DNA of 64,000 nucleotides, taken from contig JAUIMM010000171.1 of assembly GCA_031769625.1 (NCBI GenBank), positions 1,984,001-2,048,000 of the forward strand, in the 5' to 3' direction. Shown here piece by piece: positions 56,185 through 64,000 of the stretch. Each line of letters opens with the position of its first letter. The stretch's first letter is position 1. Both the position numbers and the translations under genes were made by a program. The notes under the pieces were generated by a model. The model worked only from the letters and a program-made list of their open reading frames with translations. It had not been told where the DNA came from and searched no databases. The DNA comes from Taudactylus pleione (taxonomy: Eukaryota; Chordata; Amphibia; Anura; Myobatrachidae).

Positions 56185-56695
56185 TAGTGAATTTACCGAT
56201 GGCCAGGATGCCGGCCGTCGGAATCCCTATGTCGAAATCCTGACTCGGGATTAACGATAGGCGTCGAAATATCAACGCCTATCTTTAGCTGGACGCCAAA
56301 ATCCTGACAGCCATCACCGAACGAAGGTAAGCGGTGACAGGGTAACGTTAGCTGCGGGGAAGGGGGAGGGTTAGGCTAAGGCATCCCCAGGGGGAAATTA
56401 GGGTTAGGTACTCCCCGGGAGGGTTAGGCTCCGGGGAGGAGAGATTAGAGTTAGGCACCTAAGGGGGTTACGGTTAGGAGCCCCCCCAGCAAGGTTAGGT
56501 TTAGGGTGAGGTCAGAGGGGGTTAGGTACCACTGGAGGGAGGTTAGGGTTAGGCACCACCAGGGGGAGGTTAGGGTCAGGCATCACTAAGGGAGGGTTAG
56601 GGTAGGTAGAGGGGAGGGTTAATAAACTTACGAGCCCCTGTCGGGATTTTGAATCTTCTGGATGCCGCTGTCAGGATATGAACTGGTGGAAATAG
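56185..56695. repeat. G-rich repeat with GGTTAGG runs, copy 2
   Basis: Same plan as 15890-16385: hairpin GATAGGCGTCGAAATATCAA then CGCCTATC, irregular AGGGTTAGGCACC units, then ACTTACGAGCCCCTGTCGGG. Ends not resolved. Confidence 0.55.
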
Positions 56696-56890
56696 GGGGA
56701 CATGCAATAAAAGCCTAGATGGCAAGATATAAGACTGTAGTAGACGTGGTCAGAGGACATTAAAAGCTAAAGATAAGTGAGAGGAATTAGCAGTTGGGAG
56801 TAAAACAGTAGTAGTGAAGTAGTGAAGTATGTCAGTAATAAGACATCAAAATAATAGCAATATTAGTAAATACAACATAATAAATACACC

Positions 56891-57231
56891 CAGGAGTGTT
56901 TTAAGAGAGCGGGGGGCCAGTGTGCAGCCTCCATTTTGGCTCCCTCCTTTCTGTCACCCCACTGAGCGCAGTAGATTCTGGCTTCATGTCAGAATCTACT
57001 GTGCATGCACAGGTCTCCGGGAATATGGCGCCCGCTCCTTTTTTCTCTGGACATCTTTTCTGCGCACGCGCTAGTCACCGGGAAAATGGCCATCGCCAGA
57101 GCAGCACACCTGAATCTGCGGAAAGGTAAGTATAATTAACTATGGGTTGCAGGGTTTGTGGTGTGGGTCCCCCTGGACCCAGGGGCCCCGTGTGCACCAC
57201 AAAGCTTGCACCCATTATAAAGACGTCCCTG
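56891..57231. mobile_element. hAT MITE with AATACACC target duplication
   Basis: Ends CAGGAGTGTTTTAA / TTATAAAGACGTCCCTG with an exact 8-bp duplication AATACACC (56883-56890 and 57232-57239). Inside are CGCGCTAGTCACCGGGAAAA and similar motifs shared with 26197-26454. Confidence 0.9.
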
Positions 57232-57239
57232 AATACACC

Positions 57240-58587
57240 ATGACTAGGGAGTAGGCAATACCCAGATGTATCTGTAATACCCCACTATGTGAGTTATTAT
57301 GTCCAACTTGGCATTACATAGGCAGACAGTTCCCAGCAGTCTCTGCAGCTGCTGAAGAAGTCACATGACCAGTGTCAGGCCAGTGACAGTTGGAAGTAGG
57401 CAGCAGTTGATCAGGGCAGTTCGTGAGACAGCTGAGTGGAGACTGGTAGCCCGCAACACCAGCGCTTACCATTAACGACAGCAAAACTCCCTCATTAGCG
57501 GGCGGAGTGCAAGGTGGAGGCGGCAGTCACATCTGAAGGCAGTGCAGCCTAAATGTTTCCTCTTCCATCCAGCGGAGACAGGCTGATAGGTGGAGTGGCG
57601 GATAAGAAATAAAGCTGGAATGGCTGGTTGAATAACAGGCGGACCGGAGGTGGGACTCCTGGGATAAGAGAGCCAGACACTCACCCTCTCATCTCAGTCT
57701 CACATAGACAGCACCCGTGCTTTAATTAACAATACTGCCTCAGTATAACAGTTACCCCTGAGCCTCCATTAGAGACATATTGCTGCCTTATAAAGTGAGA
57801 GCCTGATCAGAAGCGGAGACTAGCCCAGAGACTTTAGGTTACCCCTTCATTGGAGGACATATGCCTGTTACTCTCAGAGATTATACGAAAGTATAGAACT
57901 GTGGATAAACAGCCTTCAGGTAGATTAAAGTGCCTCCTTCCCTGGACAATCACATTGAGGGATATTGTAGACTATAACAGATTAATTCCCAACAACGAGG
58001 GACCTGCTCCAAATAGTGCACACTAACAACCAAAAAGCATTCAACAACCCGGGCAACGAGAAACGCAACTTTACTTAAATTAGACAGCGCTGAACTGTGA
58101 ACCTTAGTGACAATTAACTAGTAGAACGGGGAATTAAAGCTACTTTAAGGGTATATAAATTAAAAGTTCATAGCATAGGTAAGGTAATGTGTTGTACACT
58201 GTACTAGGAATTAATAACAATTGTATAAATTGTATATATGTGCTGATTGTTACCTGATAGATGCTAACCTTTGCAAGCTCATAGATTCCTTCCAGTTATC
58301 AGTAGCCGAGTTCCAGTAAAATAAATGATACTCATTACTGTGTGTCTTGACTATAAATGAATTCTATTGATAATATACATTGAATGTAGGAACTATTATT
58401 TGTTTTGTTCTAAGCAACCAATAAAATTAATTAGGTGAGAAGATTTTGGAGATCTTATTTGCCTGGGTATTGACCTTTACCCATCTGTGCAATTAATAAA
58501 GAACCATAGACCTACACTTTCCCTGTAGTAATTCAAACAACAAAAAGGATTAGTTTATTACATATCCTTTCTTACTGTTGTTTCAGC
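57240..58587. other. Possible LTR-element leader
   Basis: No coding frame. It ends in a polypyrimidine tract and TTTCAG acceptor directly before an ATG at 58590, and holds an AATAAA signal at about 58495. This would fit an LTR and leader, but no paired LTR was found. Confidence 0.3.
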
Positions 58588-58589
58588 CA

Positions 58590-58686
58590 TGCCAAATAGC
58601 CCCTCTCGGCGTACCAGGTCCCGGCAGCTTGGCCCTGCCGAGCATCTTATCGCTCAACATGTGCATCTTATTCGCACATATATATA
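58590..58686 (+). pseudogene. Possible gag N-terminus fragment
   Basis: After the TTTCAG acceptor the frame reads MPNSPSRRTRSRQLGPAEHL then IAQHVHLIRTYI and a stop. A basic N-terminus of this kind could begin a retroelement gag. The frame at 61793-62117 could be the continuation. Weak evidence. Confidence 0.25.
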
Positions 58687-59245
58687 GCAACAAAACTACA
58701 TTGTCTGCTTACACTTATCAATTTGGTGTGCAACATTTGTATATCTGTGTGCGACTGAGTCTAAAAGGGCTCCGATGCAAACGGCCACAGCTTTTCCTCA
58801 CGCCAAGTTCCAATATGCTTCAAATGCAACTTTGTAAAATTAATTCCTATTCCATTAAAGTCGCAGCCTAGTTTCCCTGGTACAATGTGAGTGGCTCTTT
58901 GCTGCATCTGCAATGCGAATTAAATACAAAATGTAAAGTAAAATGCGGTATGCTACTCCTCTCTGAGTGTCTCAGTCACGCCAAGCATCTCACGCCATAT
59001 GGCATACGGACAACCAATAAGTGAGGACACGTGTATATAATATCACAAACACACTGTATTTAGTGAAAGGTCAGGGGAGATTAGTGTGAAAAGTGAGGGT
59101 AGGCAAAATACGACCTGCAAAGCGCCTGGCAATTGGGTCTATACAGTTACCTCTTATCCAACCTGTATATGGTCTGCCAAGTTATTACTATTGGGAAAAG
59201 AAGGGTTGATAAGGAACAGCACTGCCTTGGTACTCCCTCTCCTTA
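58687..59245. other. Unassigned sequence related to 61640-61740
   Basis: The part CACGCCATATGGC...GTGAGGACACGTGTATA (about 58978-59038) resembles CGCGCCACATGGCG...ATGAGGACACATATGTA (about 61668-61714). No gene seen. Confidence 0.35.
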
Positions 59246-59555
59246 GGCTGGGTACACACGTAAAGATTTTCTGTCCAACCATCCAACTACTTGATTGGTT
59301 GGAATGAAAATCTGGTAAGGTACGAAAGCAAATGACAATCAGCAATTTGCTCCTAAGCGCCGGAAAGTGGACAAAAACTGTTTGAACAAATTGTTTAGCT
59401 CAAACATTTAACAAACTTGTCTGACGACCATTTTCATCTGTTTTCTGGCATTTAGGGGCAAATTGCTGATCAGTTCCTCCCAAAAGTTACCAGATTTTCA
59501 TTCCAATCAATTAGTTGGATGGTTGGACATAAAATCTTTACATGTGTATCCAGCC
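59246..59555. mobile_element. Palindromic MITE with TTA target duplication
   Basis: Ends GGCTGGGTACACACGTAAAG / CTTTACATGTGTATCCAGCC flanked by TTA (59243-59245 and 59556-59558). The arms extend inward (TTGGATGGTTGGACA and its partner CCAACCATCCAA), with a second pair CAGCAATTTGC/GCAAATTGCTG. Harbinger-type. Confidence 0.85.
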
Positions 59556-60540
59556 TTAGCCTCTATTAGCCTGCTGGAATTAAATGATAAATCGATTTTT
59601 CAACCACAAAACATTCAACCATGTGCTACATAGTATATAATATTCCTTGCAGAAAGGAGCGCAATAATATACTACCTGTGATACAAATCACAGTATTACA
59701 ATTTTAATAAACAAAAACATACAAATTAAATATATTTGAAAACATAGCACACATATCCTGTAACATGAGACCAATGTTAAAGGGAAACTAATGTATGTGT
59801 TATATAATCCAATATGAGCCAACAGGCCACCTCTGCCTCTGCCTATAGATTACTTCACGTTAAGGTTAGATGGGAGTAATAAAAGAATCCAATGATTTTT
59901 GTAGACCAATCCAAAAAAGATCACTATGATCTGTGCATGCTTCTTAGGATGTTAAAATAGGCTAAATAAAGAAAAAATAGGCATTGGGTCCCCCCGAAAT
60001 CCATAAAAGCACTGGACCTTTTAGCCTGATCTGGTCATGGAAAATCAGGGTAAAAACCGGCATGGGGTTCCCCCTATTTTCCATTAACAAGCACCAGGCT
60101 GAACCAGCCGGGGCTGTATTGCCACAGTATGTGATCCTCCTGCCAAAGCATTAACCAGCCCCAAAATTGCCAGCCCAGGGCTCTTCTCTGCACCCCTGGC
60201 CAGTGGATGGGAGGGGTAATGGGTAAATTTAAATAATAATATTGTTTTTGCACAGTGGAACTAATATGGACAGCCAGCCTGCCCTTTGGCACTTGTAAAA
60301 CTACAAGGGCCAGCATGCCAGTGGCACCTGTATCCTTACTGTGAAAAAAAAAAAATTAAACAAACCACAGTACTCGGACACCGAATATTGTAAGTCTTTA
60401 TTAAACATCTATTCATTAACTCACCCACTTACCTTCTCACCCGCACTCACACTCATACATACACTATTGCTTCAGTCTCACCAAACACCTTGTGCCAATC
60501 GTCTTTTTCACTTCATTTTGCCAGAAAATGTGTCTAAAAA
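59556..60540. other. Unassigned repeat-like sequence
   Basis: The stretch 59980-60345 (GGGTCCCCCCGAAATCC to GCCAGTGGCACCTG) looks like an interspersed repeat body, but I cannot assign it. No gene. Confidence 0.35.
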
Positions 60541-60772
60541 ACAAACCGCTTCACAAGACTGCGCTGATTACTTTGATATGCGACGCTTGTATATCAGTGT
60601 GTGACTGAGTCTGAATCTGTATACAAAGTGTTCCAATGCAGCAGCAGTGTTTGTTTCCCACGTCAAGTTCCGTTATGATTCGTATAAAGATTCAGACTCA
60701 GGTGCACACAGATATACAAGTGTCACATATCGAATTAATCAGTGCAGTCTTGTGAAGTGGTTTGTTGCATCC
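60541..60772. repeat. Foldback segment
   Basis: ACAAACCGCTTCACAAGACT (60541-60560) pairs with its complement near 60750-60769. Further pairs GATATGCGAC/TCGAATTAATC and GACTGAGTCTGAATC/GATTCAGACTCA lie inside. Confidence 0.65.
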
Positions 60773-60784
60773 GATTGCGACTAA

Positions 60785-61587
60785 GGGCCATATTCAATTA
60801 GAGTTGAAAAATCAGAGGTTGGACTTTTTGCCATCATCACCGTTTTTCCAGGGGATAAAGTATCGGGGGCGGGCCCGGCGGAAAGGTAAGTATCGAAAAG
60901 TCCTGTCACTTTTGGAGAATTCAGCCTGTCACCCCCCAAAGAATGGTCTGACATGGGGGATCACTATGGGTACCCCCGAATTGGGCAGCTAAAGGTATTT
61001 GGGCTTTTTAAACGGTGTTGGCGGGTGCTTTTATGCACCTTTGTAAAGGTGAAGAATAGCACTTAGCTTTATTTTTTTGGGAAAAAAAATAGTCCCATCA
61101 AATTAGGGGTACATGAAAATGGGTGCAAGCATATTTTGAAGTCTCTAAAGTGATTTTTTTTAATTCTTCAAAAATCCACCTGCCGCAACCACCCGCATTC
61201 TAGAAAATACTTGCCGCATACTTGGGGACCTCCCCTGAGACAATTTCGATAGTTTTTAAGTTTGTCCCCCAACTTTTTTTTTTTTGCCCCAAAATGAAAA
61301 CACTTTTTTTGGGGTGTGCTATGCTAAGTTTTATATTTTTTTTGACAGATAACTTTTAGGGGACATTCCAAGGGGTGCAGGGTACTTTTATAAGTCTGCA
61401 CCCCAAAACCCCAATCCTGCACTTTTTTTCGCCACCTATTCAGTGGTGATAAGTTATCCCCGTTTTTTGACACCTGTGAAAAGTCTTTGAAATTGAATAT
61501 GGGGATAAGTGAAAATGGCGAAAATGACGTCATCGGCGATAAATTATCGCCGATAACAGACTTTTTTCCTCTAATTGAATATGGCCC
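60785..61587. mobile_element. MITE with TAA target duplication, 0.8 kb
   Basis: Ends GGGCCATATTCAATTAGAG / CTCTAATTGAATATGGCCC flanked by TAA (60782-60784 and 61588-61590). Inner pairs such as TTATCACC/GGTGATAA are present. Harbinger-type target signature; not of the GATTCAGAGC family. Confidence 0.9.
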
Positions 61588-61792
61588 TAAGACGCTATTT
61601 TTTGGGCAAAAATGTTGTAAAAATAATGCTACACCACTCGGCACTGCTCACTCGCACCAGACTTCTCGCGCCACATGGCGTATTGAGGCTAGGTGTATGA
61701 GGACACATATGTACACCTCAACATCATGTCACAGAAAATTACATATTACACCTTCCTACAAAACAAGGTTGCAAATCTGTTATTAATGCAGC

Positions 61793-62117
61793 CATCCTCA
61801 ACTTTGCTGAGCAAGAAATGCAATTGAAATCAGAAGAATTGTATTTAGAAGCAGAGCAAAAAATGCAACTGAAAGTAGAGAAACACCCCTTAGAGGTAAT
61901 TATGGAGAAGCTTGCCGCAGAGAAGGAAGCCACAGCTTCCATAGCTGAAGCAGAGTTCTTAGAGGCTGCAGAATACCCTGATATAAAAAGAACCATCAAT
62001 GTACTTGGTTCAGAGCTTGGATCCCAAGATTTTGTGCAACGCATATCAGAATATGCCTTTCAAGCCTCCAAAACAAGTAGCAATCCTGCACCAGTGCAAG
62101 GAATGCAACCAGATTAA
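61793..62117 (+). pseudogene. Gag-like coiled-coil fragment
   Basis: An open frame gives NFAEQEMQLKSEELYLEAEQ, then MEKLAAEKEATASIAEAEFL, LGSELGSQDFVQRISEYAFQ and a stop. The Glu/Ala/Lys-rich helix resembles the coiled-coil N-terminal region of BEL/Pao-type gag proteins. No start codon context, protease or RT is present. The assignment rests on composition and is weak. Confidence 0.35.
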
Positions 62118-62810
62118 ATTGGTGAAACAAACCAAACACACTATGCAGTGATACCGCAAGTCAGTGACAAACTGCAAAGTTAGAAACAAGAGAACTCTAC
62201 AGAAGTTAAATCCATTAATGGACAACACTCCCCCATGCCAGGTGTTTGAGTCTGCAAATGACATTAAAAGCAGCTCCTCCTGCGCACAAAGTGGTATGAT
62301 ACAGGCAGGCTGAACCAGACAATCCTAGCAGGTATGACCACACACCACTTATTTACCATGTTAATAAACCAACACATACCTCCTAACACGGCCTATTCCA
62401 AGAGGGACAAAATGCTCTGTTCCAGGACTTCCATCTTAATTTATGATTGCCGTCACCTTTGTCAAACTAGTTAATTGATAAGAACAGTGTTTCAACACAT
62501 GTGATGGCAATCATAAATTAAGATGGAAGTTGTCACGGCTACAGACACTTGGGACTCCTGAGGACAGGCAGGCTTAATAGGCAGTACAAACTGAGGTGAT
62601 TAAGGAATGACCTTCTCATGAAATAGCACTGGCACGAAATGTTAAAGGTCAATGGGATTTATTCAAGGACAAAAACTGTGTTGCAAAGTTCAAAATATTC
62701 AAACAAAGTCCAAACAAGACAAAGTTCATAATATTACGACCGGCAGGTGCGGGGGTGAGCCCTGTGAAAAACTAGTCCAAACAGTATAAAGTTCATAGTA
62801 CACAACAGGC
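62118..62810. other. Repeat-derived sequence with a truncated palindromic MITE
   Basis: ACATACCTCCTAACACGGCC (62343) begins a MITE whose centre pairs CATCTTAATTTATGATTGCC (62430) with GGCAATCATAAATTAAGATG (62506). It is cut at 62533 by sequence starting TGTCACGGCTACAG, like the insertion at 20011. No gene. Confidence 0.5.
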
Positions 62811-62950
62811 ATGTGACTGAGATCCGGTATAGGGTTGAGCCCCAAGACGTGACTGAGATCCGGTATTGGGTTGAGCCCCAAGACATGACTGAGATCCGGT
62901 ATGGGATTGAGCCCCAAGACGTGACTGAGATCCGGTATGGGGTTGAGCTT
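62811..62950. repeat. 36-bp tandem repeat, four units
   Basis: Units of GACTGAGATCCGGTATGGGG plus TTGAGCCCCAAGACGT. Confidence 0.9.
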
Positions 62951-62999
62951 TTATTATGCAGTTGACAACTGTTGCTTGAGATGAACACAGTAGTGAGAC

Positions 63000-63200
63000 C
63001 AAGAATCAGTAGCAGCGCTGGGCTAATAGTGCAGCGAAGAACTAGTAGCAGAGCTGGGCTTTGTAGTGCAGCTGAAAACCAGTAGCAGAGCTGGGATTTG
63101 TAGTGCAGCGAAGAACCAGTAGCAGAGCTGGGCTCTGTAGTGCAGCGAAGAACCAGTAGCAGAGCTGGGCTCTGTAGTGCAGCGAAGAACCAGTAGTAAA
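63000..63200. repeat. 37-bp tandem repeat, five to six units
   Basis: Units of AGCGAAGAACCAGTAGCAGA plus GCTGGGCTCTGTAGTGC. Minus-strand frames through it are repeat by-products. Confidence 0.9.
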
Positions 63201-63300
63201 GCTGAGCCAGGATAAAGCACAAGTGTTGGAAGGACCACAGCATACACTAGGCACAGCGAGGATCTGGCAGGAGTCCACAGGAAAACCTGGAGGTAACGTT

Positions 63301-63867
63301 AAAATAATAGGGCAATCAGACTCATAATATAGGTGAGTCCACCTTTCACACAATACAAGAATGGTACAAGTCTAAAAATTTAAAGACAAACCAAACACAT
63401 AGAAATTGGATAAATCAATTTCCGGTGAAAAATGTACCTATACATATGTAGTTCATTCATATGTAGCCACCACCACATTGTTTTGTACTGATTTATCTTT
63501 CCATGCTGAACCAGGGAGTTTATATGGTATATGGCTTACTGATAACAATTTTGTTCTATGCTGTAAGTACAAGGAGACCTATGCAATATGAGAATAATAT
63601 ATGTATGCATATGGAGAAGTGCAGATATGTAGGCCAATATCCTTAAGATTTTCCTGGCTGTTAATGAATATATTTAAACTTTGAATTTGGTGGTGGCTAC
63701 ATTTGAATGAAATACAGATGTGCAGTATAGGTAAATTTTTCACCGGAGACTGATTTATGCAATTTCTATTTGTTTGGTTTGTCTTTGAATTTTTAGACTT
63801 GTACCATCTTGTATTGTGTGAAGGGTGGACTCACCAATATTATGAATGTGATTGCCCTATTATTTTA
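63301..63867. mobile_element. Long palindromic MITE
   Basis: Inverted arms of roughly 170 bp start AAAATAATAGGGCAATCA and end with its near complement TGATTGCCCTATTATTTT-like sequence. Pairing continues through GGTGAGTCCACC/GGTGGACTCACC and GTAGCCACCACCA/TGGTGGTGGCTAC. The loop (about 63480-63680) is unique. No clear target duplication. Confidence 0.75.
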
Positions 63868-64000
63868 GATTAATACGAATACAATTTATATTTTAATATT
63901 TATCATATTCCAATTGTCCAGTTTGGTACATCTTTCTTCACAAAAGAGTGCCCCTAAAAAGGAATATTCTTTTTTAGCTTCTTGCTAAAATATTTCTATT

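Noticed and set aside
62734..63353. Minus-strand frames rich in SSLHYRAQLCYWF repeats
   Set aside because: Product of the 37-bp and 36-bp tandem arrays.
1..64000. Host gene exons
   Set aside because: I looked for long frames with splice sites and recognisable domains outside element relics and found none; short exons could still be missed by eye.

Overview
This is vertebrate nuclear DNA, most likely from an anuran amphibian with a large, repeat-rich genome. I found no host protein-coding gene, rRNA or tRNA gene. Nearly everything recognisable is a transposable element, an element relic or a tandem repeat. The organism call is an inference from the mix: DIRS tyrosine-recombinase retrotransposons with split inverted ends, Penelope-like elements with hammerhead-like motifs, Helitrons, PIF/Harbinger elements, hAT and Tc1 elements, and a tRNA-type SINE with an A/T-rich tail.

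Layout. 1-2.1 kb: a multi-hairpin Harbinger-type MITE beside exon 1 of a Harbinger transposase, then a palindromic MITE. 2.17-7.98 kb: a decayed DIRS element on the minus strand. 8.6-13.0 kb: a 4.4-kb hAT-like element (8-bp target duplication) carrying a 32-bp minisatellite, itself inserted in an older MITE. 13.3-13.9 kb: Harbinger MITE. 14-22 kb: a LINE 3' end, a G-rich repeat, a degraded Ty1/copia gag-pol fragment, a cluster of Penelope hammerhead-like motifs, and a 20-bp pyrimidine array split by a 1.2-kb insertion. 22.4-24.6 kb: Helitron-like element with a hAT-like insertion. 25.7-29.5 kb: Harbinger MITE, then a complete-ended minus-strand Helitron holding two intact MITEs. 30.5-34.65 kb: a Harbinger element with a Myb-like gene relic, interrupted by a Penelope GIY-YIG fragment. 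37.8-41.8 kb: a roughly 4-kb inverted repeat made of two Penelope copies. 43.4-46.2 kb: two MITEs and a Tc1 transposon. 46.4-52.5 kb: a second DIRS copy, apparently inside a Helitron whose helicase relic and 3' end lie at 53.4-54.35 kb. 54.5-57.2 kb: hAT elements and a G-rich repeat. 57.3-64 kb: a possible LTR-element gag split by other repeats, palindromic MITEs and two minisatellites.

The genes do not form a host pathway. Their relations are those of nesting: autonomous relics (Harbinger, DIRS, Penelope, Tc1, Helitron) next to short non-autonomous families that share their target-site signatures. All element proteins seen here carry stops, frameshifts, deletions or lost catalytic residues, so none looks active as written. 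Boundaries were set by eye from terminal repeats and target duplications. Where no duplication was visible the limits are approximate.
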